Assembly: GCF_003597395.2 (NCBI RefSeq)
Contig: NC_133770.1
Span: forward strand, 91,402,731-91,466,730
From: Chelonoidis abingdonii
Taxonomy: Eukaryota > Chordata > Testudines > Testudinidae
Direction: 5' to 3'
DNA length: 64,000 bases
Shown here: positions 1-10,731 of the stretch, in pieces
Layout of the letters: every line of letters begins with the position of its first letter
Numbering within the stretch: position 1 is the first letter of the stretch
The notes under the pieces: generated by a model
What the model was told of the DNA's origin: nothing
The model's database searches: none
Seen by the model: the letters and a program-made list of their open reading frames with translations, nothing else
Position numbers and translations under genes: made by a program

Positions 1-147
1 AATCAACTCTAGCCTCTGTACATGGACGCACACCGCCGAATTAATGTGCTTAGTGTGCCCACGTGCACTCGACTTTATACAATCTGTTTTACAAAACCGG
101 TTTGTGTAAAATCGGAATAATCCCGTAGTGTAGACATACCCTAAGGC
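1..147. repeat. truncated small DNA-transposon copy
   Basis: The segment ends with GTGTAGACATACCCTAAG. That resembles the terminal motif (AGGGCTTGTCTACAC type, read on the other strand) of the inverted-repeat elements at 1087-1370, 51437-51703 and 63291-63528. The left part is cut by the window edge. The family assignment is by motif only. Confidence 0.5.
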
Positions 148-1086
148 TAAAACCTAATTTAACAAACTAGAGTCTTTTGTTTTCTCACCATAGTCATTCT
201 TCCAGTGTGGCTGGCCAGTTCTTAGCCAGGCTCCACCAGAGAGCCCAAAGCACACGGTTTCTTTATCTCCTCAGGTGAAGGATGCCAAAATAGATTTTTC
301 TGTTTATATTTTTAAAATTTCTTTGGTTTCAAAGTCAGAAAGACCTCCTGAGAGCTCAGCTTGCTGCCCACCAAGGAGCTGATGCCATGTTAAATTTTGT
401 AGTCTACCTGTTGTGATAGTTAAGTGGTTGTCTCCCTAACTTGCTAGTTTGATGGCTTTGCTTACCTATTATGTACTTCTGTTGTCTCTCTTTGCTGAAT
501 TTACATTGGAGACACTTTCAAGTGGGCAGAACCACATTCCTTTGTTTAGGGAGAGGTGCTTTAAGCCCCACCTGCCAAATACATTTTAAGAACGTATTTT
601 CAGTATATAGTTATAATCTTTAATATCACATGTAAATACACCACTCATAATGTTAATGACTAGTGTGTTACAAGTTCGCATGTGATACCTTACATGACAC
701 CTTTTAGATACAGATTATGACAGCAGTGAGTTGGGGTATGCTGAGCTAGTCAGGCCAGCTGAGCCTCTGTGCCAGATAGCAGTGAACCCTTTCCCTTCTG
801 GCATTGGCATGCTCTTAGGGTCACAGTGGTGATGTAGTTTCAAAGTTGAAACCAAAATACATTTCACAATAATCTTTATAGATGCTGTTCTCGTGTCAGT
901 TCATATGTTTTTAACAAATATAAATACCTGATTGAAACTAGTAAATACTGTTGCTTCAGTCTTTCAGTCTAAAAAATGTTACCATACTTGTTTATGAAAC
1001 AGACATATAAAACCTTCACAGCTCTGTGCTAAATCAATGATATGGCCACCAGGTGCATCTTGTATCTGATGTGTGTTGCTTACTTA

Positions 1087-1370
1087 GCCCAGGTCTACAC
1101 TCAGAACTTAAGTTGACCCAGCTATGTTGGGCATGGGTGTGAAATGTCCACACCCCAAAGTGATATAGTTAAAATGCCCTAACCCCCAGAATAGATAATG
1201 CTAGGTTGACACAAGAATTCTTCCATCAACCTAGCTACTGCTTTTCGGGGAGGTGAATTAACTATGTCAACTAGGAAACCCCTCCCATCTCTGTAGTGTC
1301 TACACTGAAGCAATACAGCAGCACAGCTGCAGCTGTGCCATTTTAATGTGTCAACTGCAGACAAGCCCTA
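1087..1370. repeat. small inverted-repeat DNA element (turtle MITE type)
   Basis: The left end reads CCCAGGTCTACAC and the right end reads GACAAGCCCT, so the ends are imperfect inverted repeats of the AGGGCTTGTCTACAC type. An internal GTAGTGTCTACACTGAAG motif and a palindromic CAGCTGCAGCTG are present. There is no coding capacity. Boundaries are approximate. Confidence 0.55.
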
Positions 1371-1533
1371 AGCCTGTAAATTCATTGCAGCAGGAATTGT
1401 CTTCCCTTTATGTGCAGTACAGAACTGAGCATAGTATTGGTACTGCACAAATGATGAATCAGAAGTTTATATTTTTATTAAGCTCTCCCTAATTACTAGC
1501 TTTCTAAGATGGAAAGTGAAAATTGAGAGCCAG

Positions 1534-1640
1534 GGCCAGGGCTTTGGAGCAGAGCCCAGAGCTGGAGCGCGGAGCGGCTCCGAAGCAGTGGAGCTGCAGG
1601 TTTTTGCCTGTAGCTGGAGCCTAGCTCCAAAGCCCTGGCC
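1534..1640. repeat. 107-bp hairpin-forming inverted repeat
   Basis: GGCCAGGGCTTTGGAGC at 1534-1550 is repeated exactly in reverse complement at 1624-1640. The GC-rich interior contains further palindromic GAGC/GCTC words. It is probably a small internally deleted DNA transposon, but I found no target-site duplication. Confidence 0.6.
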
Positions 1641-3014
1641 AGGGCAGTTGTGAGTAAAACCGATTGAAAACTATGAAAGCCCCATAAGTAGAATACATAG
1701 GGACTGTAGGGAAGCAATAGTTGTCCCAAGAAACTTGGTATTTCCTTTAGCGGTGCAGTCCTCTTAAGTAGTGCACAGGTTTTGTCCTCAGTGTAGACAG
1801 AATACAACTTTCAAAACTAAACAGACTTTCTATGTGGCTTTTTATTGCTCATTTCACTCAGTGTCAGTTTGGATGTACAATGTGTATCCCTCTCAGGCTT
1901 TCTTGTCTGTTCTGGATTCCCTTTTTCCTTGGCATCCTAAGTCCGTCCATCCCTTCTGAATCCATCGGAAGCCCTTTTTAGCTCATAGGAGTACAATTCC
2001 TCTTTCCCGTGCTCCTCCTTTTAGTTTTTACAGTAAATATATACAATATAATTTCATTGTAGACATACTGTGTTAAACCCATGACATTTGCAATTGTAGT
2101 AATGTCTGAATACTTTAACTGCACATGTCTTGCATGCAATGGCTTATGTACAAATGTTTGTGTTAAATTAACTTGGCATGCCTTGATTTAAAAATCCTTT
2201 TTATATAATTATAATGTTTCCATTATAATGTAATTCTTATTTTTTTGGCTTGGTTTAGATACATTGCAGTTCTTAGCCTGAAAGATCCTCTCTTCCAGGT
2301 TTTAGCATGTTTACCACTTCAACCTGCATTGGTTTGAATACCAATGAAGTATTTGAATTTATTCAGGTCCAGAAGCTGCTGAACTCATGTAAACAGAGAG
2401 GGAAGAAAAGGAAATAATCTCTAAATTCTTTAATAAAAAATAATTTAAAAAATTGCTTTCTGTTGACTTTTCATTTGGAAGTGGAGGAGGAATGTTTACT
2501 TTAAAAAGTTTTGCATACCATAACTTTTCTGAAAGTGTCATTTCTTTCTCTGTGCTTATCAATACACTCAGAAGTTTATGACTACAAGGGATGGTAATAC
2601 GGGTAATTGCTTACAATCCATGTGGTAATAGTGTAATACTTGTTACCAGTCATCACACTTTTCCTGCTATCATTTCCATTTGTTTTTGATACCTTTGTTA
2701 ATGAATAAATATTACAAATGTAATCCCTGTGAGTAATTTAAGAAGAGATGTTGGCATTTGAAGTTCTCAGTGTATTAATCAGTGCACCCACAGCAGCTTG
2801 TAGTTCTATATATTGCAGCAATTTGTTTTTTCAAAACTTAGCATACTAGTTGCAGTTTGCATGAAGGCATTTAAAAAAAGAAAAAGTACTAATTATGTTT
2901 ACTAAAAATATTTACAAAGCCACAGAACACGGATGCTGTTTGTAACAAGTGGGTTTCTTTGTGCTTTATAATGTGTTCCTTTTCTTGTAATATTTTTATT
3001 TTCTTCCACCATAG

Positions 3015-3080
3015 AATGTATCTAAACAAACAACCCCCAAATCCACAGACAGCAATGGAAGTGAACCACCTTCCCCTCAG
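3015..3080 (+). CDS. GOLGA4: GOLGA4 exon, 22-codon in-frame cassette (residues 1-22)
   Basis: This 66-base exon lies between a pyrimidine-rich acceptor ending CACCATAG and the donor CAG|GTACTT. It encodes a Ser/Thr/Pro-rich peptide starting NVSKQTTPKS and ending EPPSPQ. I recall a similar short stretch, with a NGSEP core, in the head of some human golgin-245 isoforms. Its length is a multiple of three, it starts in phase 0, and its donor is weak beyond GT. These are the properties of a skippable cassette exon, though skipping is an inference. TP and SP dipeptides are candidate proline-directed phosphorylation sites. It is non-coiled-coil head sequence joined directly to the next exon. Confidence 0.8.
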
Positions 3081-3480
3081 GTACTTTTTTCTGTAGCATT
3101 TTAATTTCATTAAAAATGCTGTTGACTAATTTAGCCTATATTGATACATTCACGTGACTCAATATTAGAGTAGAAGTGGCCAAATACTTTGATGTATAAG
3201 TTACACAGTTCAGTGATTGCCCGTTAAGACTGGGCAGCTTAATCTGTTGGATTGCTATTAATAAATGGTAATTTTGTGGGAAATGGAGATTTAGATGTCT
3301 GAAGCTGCATAAACCCCTCTTTCCTTTCCAATGGGCCATTTTAGTAAAATATGGTGACGTGGGTAGGCCCCCAGTCTTACCCCAAATAGCATGGCTAGTT
3401 CAGTGTAACTGGGTATTACTTTCAGGCTTTTGTAAAAACAGATTGTGTTGCATGGGTGCAAAGTGAGTTTCTACTGGAAG

Positions 3481-3587
3481 AGTATCAGAGGGGTAGCCGT
3501 GTTAGTCTGGATCTGTAAAAGCAGCAAAGAGTCCTGTGGCACCTTATAGATTAACAGACTTATTGGAGCATGGACTCTTTGCTGCTT
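3481..3587. mobile_element. short foldback Penelope-like element copy
   Basis: It begins near TATCAGAGGGGTAGCC, the reverse complement of the Penelope 3' tail. It turns back on itself at the right end with GACTCTTTGCTGCTT, matching in inverse the internal AAGCAGCAAAGAGTC. It is flanked by CTACTGGAAG at 3471-3480 and CTACTGAAAG at 3588-3597, a 9/10 target-site duplication. It has no coding content. Confidence 0.75.
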
Positions 3588-3788
3588 CTACTGAAAGAAA
3601 AAGTTTTGGTAGGGTTAAAAAGAATTGTGGTAGAGTACTGCACACTTGAGTGTGCAGGATATGTTCAGTACCATTATAGAACTTCATTTGTATAATTCAG
3701 TAACTGTACACTTTTGCTGTGGAAAGTTCTATATTAGAACTAAGTATCTGAAGTGAGTATAAAGAGTTAAGACTATCAGAGAGTTAAC

Positions 3789-4014
3789 CCATGGTTCTCA
3801 AACTTTTTTACTGGTGACCTCTTTTCACATAGCAAGCCTCTGAGTCTAAGCCCCCCCCCCCCAATTAAAAACATTTTAAAATATATTTAACACCATTATA
3901 AATGCTGGAGGCAAAGCAGGATTGGGATGCAGGTTGATAGCTCATGAACCCCCCTCCCATGTAATAACCTCACGACCCCCTGAGGGGTCTTGACCCCCAG
4001 TTTGAGAGCCCCTG
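3789..4014. mobile_element. non-autonomous hAT element
   Basis: The left end CCATGGTTCTCAAAC and right end GTTTGAGAGCCCCTG are inverted repeats of the CAGNGGTTCTCAAAC hAT type. The flanks GAGTTAAC (3781-3788) and GAGTAAAC (4015-4022) form an 8-bp duplication with one mismatch, as expected for hAT. Confidence 0.75.
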
Positions 4015-4481
4015 GAGTAAACACTACGCTTATTTACTGTAGAAGTACTTGTATAATAAACTTGCTATGTAGGTCATAGGAAACATACTTCAATATCTTT
4101 GAAATACGTTTAATGACTTATAAAGCTGTTGTAAAATATTGGCTTCTGTTTAACAATATCTGTTTCTTTTGTAACTTAGGAGCAAACATGATATTTATGC
4201 AACAATTAGATTTTTGTTGTTAGCTGCTTTTTAAAAAAACAAATTAATGATAATTAGAAAACCTGTTTAAATTATTGCTAGGATGCTATTAAGTTAAATT
4301 CTTTACCATGGAGTTAAGTACAGAGGCTTATTTCAAACTGTTTCACTAGATAGGTAGTTTTGTTTCAAAGAAAAAGAAAAATCACTATGAAGATAGTATT
4401 TTAGTGTGTATATGTACCTGTATTTTTATTGATCTGATTTATTGAAGTGACAAAGTAATCAATTCCCTTATATTTTTGCAG

Positions 4482-4796
4482 TTAAGTGACACTCAGACTT
4501 TTGCACAGAAACTTCAACTCCGGGTTCCTTCAATGGAATCTTTATTTCGAAGTCCAGTAAAAGAATCCCTGTTCCGCTCTTCTTCTAAAGAGTCCCTGGT
4601 ACGAACTTCTTCGAGGGAGTCATTAAATCGACTGGACTTTGACACACCTGGTCCCACATTTGATCCACCATCTGATGTTGAAAGTGAGGCAGAAGAGTCA
4701 CTGGGAAACATGGACAGTCTCAGCAAAGAACAGCTTTTACAACGATTGCGTAGAATGGAACGTAGTTTAGGCAACTACAGAGGAAAATATTCTGAG
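4482..4796 (+). CDS. GOLGA4: GOLGA4 exon: Ser-rich head and start of coiled coil (residues 23-127)
   Basis: 105 codons, phase 0 at both ends, acceptor TTTTTGCAG and donor GAG|GTAAGT. The peptide starts LSDTQTFAQKLQLRVPS, close to the human counterpart. It then shows four tandem 9-residue units beginning ESLFR, ESLFR, ESLVR and ESLNR. After a divergent linker comes an acidic stretch around DVESEAEES. The coiled coil begins near KEQLLQRLRRMERSLGNYRG. Basic residues before SSS and TSS make candidate phosphorylation sites (inference). This is one of the most diagnostic GOLGA4 exons in the window. Confidence 0.97.
4536..4643 (+). repeat. 27-bp (9-residue) tandem coding repeat, four units
   Basis: Units start at 4536, 4563, 4590 and 4617, each opening with a Glu-Ser-Leu-x-Arg motif (codons GAA/GAG, then Ser and Leu codons). 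The fourth degenerates after its sixth residue. Synonymous codons differ between units while the residues hold, so the repeat is kept at protein level. Confidence 0.85.
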
Positions 4797-7146
4797 GTAA
4801 GTAAATGTTTGACTTTCCTGAAAGTGAGAGGGAAGAAAAGAGAGTGAAAAGGAGGCAGGAGTGACAGGCTGAAAAAGTGGAAGAAAATTATCAGTTCACT
4901 ATTCAATAGCTGTGTATTTGGGACCAGGGTCTGAATTAGTGGCTAGTAACTTGAAATGTATATTTTTTTTTATTTCTAGATGAATTTGTATTTCTAGTTG
5001 AATTGTTTTAATTTTGGTAATCTGTAGAACACTGAAATATTTAACTTCTCTTGTTTACAAACAAAACCATATTACTACCAACTGAGCTGGATTAGTTGGG
5101 GTCTCTTGAGTTATAAGAAAAACATACTTGTGAAAGGTTTCCTGAGCTAAATATCATGTTGAATATAATTGAAATATTGCTCAAATCTGCAATTGTAATA
5201 GTGTTTCACAGTGAGTTTAGCATGGGATGCGGTTGCATGGCAGTAGATTGTACTTCTCAAGAAGAGCATTCAGAGGCAAAGTACAAAAATGTATGTTTAC
5301 ATGTTCTGATTGATGTATTCCATGTACAACATACAAATGTTTGTTTCTATTTTGCCTCCATTGGTCTTTCATTTTAAATCACACCCTACAAATTTCTACT
5401 TAAAAGCAAACAAAATTTCTCTTGTTTATATTCAAGGACCATAGATGTCACAGTTTTCAATGAAAATTGATCACCTTCGTTTTCTAATGTTGCTCTGAAA
5501 AGCCATCCTTCCCCATTTTTTCTTTAAATACATTTTTTAATTTGGAATTGAACATTGCAAAAGTCTTTATGGTTCTCTGAATATACTCTGCATGTGAATA
5601 TAGAAATTCCTATGCAAATCTGGCTCCTGATGTGACAATGAAGGGAGTAAAAATCTGTGCATATCTTTATTTTTATTGTTTCGTGTGTGTGTGCAGGAGA
5701 CATCCTAGTCTCTTAACCTTATTGACCAAATAGATTACAATTAGAATGAACAAAACAAATTGGATAAATTCATTTTCTCTCCTTTCACTAAGAATCTGAA
5801 GGCACAATTTTATACTTTTCAGTGTTTTCTAGCTGGTCACTGCAGTATTCACTGTGTTAATATACAATAAACTAAACTGTACCTATGTAAACCGAGTGAT
5901 TTTTGTACAACTCTAAAGAAAGTGTTACTAAAGAGAAGGTTTTCTTCAGTGTCCTGATTTTGAGTGTGGTCTATTAATTAGTTCCTAATTCGCTCTAAAA
6001 ATCTATTAGTTTATTCTATGGAACAGATTTCCTTTTCTTCCTGAAACTGTTTTGTTGTTCAAGAATGTACACTGGGCTTTCCATGCAGCTGCAATAATTA
6101 TTTTTGTGCTTCTAGTGATAAATAATTTAAAAGGGGAGCTTCGTGAGCTACATGTTCCCACAAAATCCTTGAATGGCTGTTGTCATAACTAAATGCGCTT
6201 TTAAAATATTATTGATTGTTCTCTTCTGTCCGAAGAGTTGTTTGTTTGTTTGTTTATTTTTTCCCCCTTAGACAGGACTATCACATGTGCTTAAAATTGC
6301 TAATTGCCCCACATTTTCTCCAGCATAGTATATTAGTATTTCATGTGGCATCTCAGATCTCTGGATACACGCAAAGTTTTGGCTAAACAGAGTACTGCTT
6401 AACTAGTTTCAAAAGTTTGTGCTCTGGCACCAAGCGCCATTATAATATTGTAGGCCTGCCAGCTTTGCAAATGGTAGGGGAACATCCCCAGAGTTTAATT
6501 AAACTGAGTTGTGCTATTATTCATGAAGTCTTTGTCAATTTACAATGAGAACTTTGTCCATTTACAATCTTTTTGTCCACCAATTCTGCTGGGTGTGTGT
6601 GAGGCTAATGGGAAGAAGTTCAGTGCTTCAGGAGCCTCTCTTTATAAGGATTATACACATTCTGTCTTGTACATCCTCATATTATAAAATGAAGTTTAGG
6701 CTATCTGGGGTTTAAAGGAGTACATAGAAGCACAGGGTAGTTTTTCAGGTGTGTAGCTTTTCAGCCACTCCTCCTCCTCCTCTTGACTGCCGGCATGAAA
6801 CTTATTTTATCACCTGTGCTTAAAGGCTTTTCTCTAAGGGGACAAATAGTACATGGCATGCTGAGTAACCTTCCTGTTTTGTTTTTGCCATTCAGACTTT
6901 GAAACATAAACATATTTGGTATTGGGAAAATATTTTATTAGAAAACATTCCCTTGCTGAGCTTTGGTATGTACTACCCAAAGGAAGAATGTTCATGAAAA
7001 AGGTATCTGTAGGGGCCTGCCTGGTGAAGTGAGGAGTTTGAGAATTTAGTTAAAACTTTATAGTTTAAGCAAGTTAACTTCAAATTAGATAATTCTGGTT
7101 AGAGCTGGACTTAATTAACCAATATGTTTGCTTTGTATATTTGTAG
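4797..7146 (+). other. intron
   Basis: A 2.35-kb AT-rich intron with no recognised transposon and no coding segment. A short GTTTGTTTGTTTGT run lies near 6239. The acceptor TATTTGTAG ends at 7146. Confidence 0.8.
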
Positions 7147-7194
7147 CTGGTCACTGCCTATCAGACTGTCCAGAGAGAGAAGAAAAAGCTACAG
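7147..7194 (+). CDS. GOLGA4: GOLGA4 micro-exon (residues 128-143)
   Basis: A 48-base, 16-codon exon, acceptor TTTGTAG and donor CAG|GTAAGA, phase 0 at both ends. It reads LVTAYQTVQREKKKLQ, differing from remembered human sequence at two positions. It continues the first coiled-coil segment. It was found only by reading between splice sites. Confidence 0.95.
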
Positions 7195-8702
7195 GTAAGA
7201 AGAGGTGCAATTTTTCCTGTATTGCCCGAGCATGTTTCTGAATTTTAAAATGTTCTTCTATTGCATAGTAAAATACGTAAGTTTTGTACTAGTAATTAAA
7301 GAAAAAGAAGCCAAGCAGATGAATCTCTTTATTTTAAAATAAACTTTCCTTTTTCTTTTGGCATCTTAAAAATAAGTCACACTAGCACTAAAATATTTTT
7401 AATACTAAGATTTCAAATTAGGGATTTTTTTGTGGTTCAATCTTTTCTTCTGTAACAGTTTGGAATGTATTCTCTTCTTTATTTAAAAAAAGGCAAAAAA
7501 TAACTCATGCTAAATAAATTGAATAGTCTGTAATAAATTTTCTACATAAGATGGTACTTGTGTGTATTTTATATGCAGTATGGATTCCAGAATCACTTAA
7601 TTTTGTAGTTTTCCTTTCACTATCACATATACCACCACCGCCTTTTCTTTAAAGTGTTGTAGGCAGAGTGCTTGTAGGCAGAGTGCTTGTGCCTCTGGCT
7701 CTGGTCATGTGCTACTTTGGCTCTAAAGTCTCTCATGTCCCCCTGATTTCTGCAATGTCCTGTTGCTAAATTCTGTGCTAGTGTTAACACTTTGCAAAGT
7801 CTTTCCAGAATGATTTCAATGAAATCTAAAAATTTATGTCCATTTCATTACTCTAATTTAGTATTGCCATAATTTTCTGTGTGAAGGGGGACAGTAATTA
7901 TTTCACACACTTATATTTGCTATAGCAAAGGAATACCAGGTAAATGAACTCTAAAAGCCCCTTTGTTGCTTGCATATGAAGTAGCATTCACAGCTTTTTG
8001 AAACCTATGTAGCACGTACAAGAAAAGCAGGGGAGAAATGAAAAGGCATTGTGTCCTATGGGGAAAAAATACTCTTATGAAGGTGTAGGGGTGGCTAAAC
8101 ACATGGAACTGTAATTAAAAAAACAAAAAACAAAGAACAACTTTGACAAAAAGTAAACTTAAAGAAATCCCTTGGAGAAAGACTCAGAGGATGTAAAAAA
8201 GGGTAAGAAAACATACAGAAAGTGGAAAAATGAGAGGCCAGTGTTCCCTGGGGGAAATAAAGTAAGTGAGCATTCTGAAAAGCTAGAGAATCAAATGAGA
8301 AAATATCATAATGTAAGGTTAAAAGTTAAATTCAAATGATCATAAAAAAAAATAGAAACCACAGGCTACAGGTGACTAAAAAGAGGCTGTATATTTTCAG
8401 TTGTGTCTCTTCAGTTGGGGATGCTTGCTACACTTCTGTGTGGTTTGGGTTTTTGTTTTTTTTAGTAGCCGCAGCCAGGATCAGGACATAAGGATTTTAA
8501 TGCTCTGTTTTATAATTTGCTAGTAACCCCTTTTGTACTAATACTTTGCCAAGGCAAGGTAATGAGGCAGCTTGATTTGGAAGAGACGTGCAGAACAGAA
8601 GTCCCCTGTACTAAAGTAAAGTATCTGTAGCTTCAGTGTGAATACTTTATGTAGAAATTTGAATTAACTTAAAAATATTCTGCTTATTCTTTTTTTATTA
8701 AG
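7195..8702 (+). other. intron
   Basis: A 1.5-kb AT-rich intron. It contains a 16-bp tandem duplication (TGTAGGCAGAGTGCTT twice, about 7662-7693) and no recognised mobile element. The acceptor TTTTTTTATTAAG ends at 8702. Confidence 0.8.
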
Positions 8703-8759
8703 GGTATATTGAGCCAGAGCCAGGATAAAGCACTTCGTAGAATTGGAGAATTACGAGAG
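8703..8759 (+). CDS. GOLGA4: GOLGA4 micro-exon (residues 144-162)
   Basis: 57 bases, 19 codons, phase 0 at both ends, acceptor TTATTAAG and donor GAG|GTAACT. It reads GILSQSQDKALRRIGELRE, matching the human protein apart from two conservative changes. It is coiled coil. The upstream intron is 1.5 kb and the downstream one 6.5 kb. Confidence 0.95.
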
Positions 8760-10731
8760 GTAACTTTAGTTCATAGTTGAATATTTTTAAATTCATACAA
8801 AATACACTGATGATTTATCCTTTGATGTGCAGTTTTTTTAGTTTATAGTAATTAACAAATTCTGTAATACCACTGCCATAAACCTAGAATTCCCTTCACG
8901 ATTTCTGTCCACTTATTTTTGTATTATGTTCTTTCCTATCTTGCTTATTTCCACATCAGCCACTACTGTCTTGATCTAGGATGAAGCACAGTTCCATAAC
9001 ATGGTGATAGAACTGTGTTTGCCTGTTTACACTATTCCTCTTGTCCCTGCCCCAAATGAGTTATTACATGAATACCCCTAACTGTGACAGAAAACTGAGG
9101 CTAGCATGTGCTTCTTCGTGCAGCTTAGATGAAGCCTAACAGTGGATGAGGATAGGAAATTTGACTGCTTCAGTGGTTGGAAATGGGATTGCACATTTTA
9201 AAATACATTTTCCAAAGATGATCTGCAAATAATTTCAGAGAAATTTGTGACAAGGTTTGCAGATCCCTATCTGTTTTAGACTCACTGTGCTTAGTTTTAC
9301 TACAGGCATAAGCACTATAGAAATATCTAAAATCACCTTTGAGCAGACAATAGTTTTTTATAATAACTTAGTACTTTTCTGAGTTGAATTTCTGAATTGA
9401 ATTTCGTAACTTTCTCATACAGTCTCTTTCCCACCTTGATGATTTTTGTAAAGTCATTTACTTTAACTTGTACTCATTATCCTACCTTTGGTATTGAGCA
9501 AAACCAAACAATGAGCAAAACCCAGTTCATGAAGAGGCATTACCTTGCTTTAATTTCTACCATATACGACTCTCTTCTTTAAATCTATGCCAGGGTTTTG
9601 AGTTATTTCTTGCTTACAAAAATATTTTTATCATGTAACATACAATAGAATTAAAATCAGGATGAGTGGACATAAATATGATTAACTGATCAAATTAAAA
9701 CAGTCCTGTCCATTTGAAATCATGAACCTATACTGTTTATAGTTAAGGAGCATGTTAGATAACTTCATTGGCAAGTATGCCTCCTTTTAATTTAACTTAC
9801 ATGGTATTTACAGAGTATATAGGAATCTTGTCACAAGTTTAACAAATATCTGCAACCTGTCAGAGAACAAGTTATACTGACTGTTTTACAAAACCAAGTT
9901 AAAGATCCCTAATGAAATGCAATCAGAAATTGAAGCAACTTACCACACAGGTATTGGGTACCAGAGTGAGATGTCAGCTATGCTTTCACACAGAAACAGT
10001 AGTCTTCAATTTATACATGTTCCTAACTCTTCATACCAAGCTCCCACAGAAATCTAGTCGTGCTCTTCCCCCCCCGCCACCCATTCAAAACCAAACACCT
10101 TCCCCTTAACTGCCATTCTGATGTAACTGGGTTCCACACACTGCTTTGATCGTATTCTCACTTGTTGCTACAGCTCTCAACACTGTTGCTAAGATCCTTA
10201 AAATGTCATTGTATCAATCATTCTGATTTAGGAGATTTTAGGTGGTTAAACTCCTATGTTTTTTGCCAAACAAATGATCTAGAAGATTATTTAATAAAGA
10301 TAAAAGGAGTTTCTTAGGCATAATCTCACTAAAATAAAGTGGCCATATTTCACATTCATTGGCAAGAAGGGGCTCACAGGTTTCCTTGTGTGCCAACCTT
10401 CTTTTAAACTATTTTTTGGTCTATAATCACAAAGTGCTGTTCCTCAACAATGTGGGGTCTAATTCAGGTGAGCAGAGTTTGTAGAATTTTAATTGTAACT
10501 CTCAGTAATTTTGACTTATAAATTTGCTATATAATACAGAATCTGATCATGTTTTTACAGAAGATAAAGGGAGATAACAAATTAGTTACCCCTTCCCTTA
10601 TTAAAAATTTAAGTTAAATTTCCTTGACAGTCGTCTTATAACTATCTGAAATGAAACATCCTCATTTGAGCATGACCCTTTTCCTATGGAAGTAACAAAA
10701 CTCCCTGTGCAATGGTTCAGGAATTGGGTCT
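8760..10731 (+). other. intron, first part
   Basis: AT-rich, unique-looking intron with no recognised element or exon. A short poly-C/CCACC run lies near 10070. The final GGTCT (10727-10731) is the left copy of a candidate target-site duplication of the next element. Confidence 0.7.

Larger units (their letters stand above)
1..3014 (+). other. intron (3' part) upstream of the first visible exon
   Basis: No coding segment is recognised here. The sequence is AT-rich intron. It contains a truncated small DNA-transposon copy at the left edge, a second copy near 1087-1370 and a 107-bp inverted repeat at 1534-1640. The acceptor, with a T-rich tract and ending in CACCATAG, is just before 3015. The rest looks unique. 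Confidence 0.8.
3081..4481 (+). other. intron
   Basis: The intron holds a 107-bp foldback Penelope fragment (3481-3587) and a short hAT copy (3789-4014) that contains a poly-C run at about 3850-3863. The remainder is AT-rich and unique-looking. The acceptor TATTTTTGCAG ends at 4481. Confidence 0.85.

Noticed and set aside
1496..1807. 103-codon minus-strand frame
   Set aside because: It covers the GC-rich hairpin at 1534-1640 and continues into ordinary intron, with no recognisable protein.
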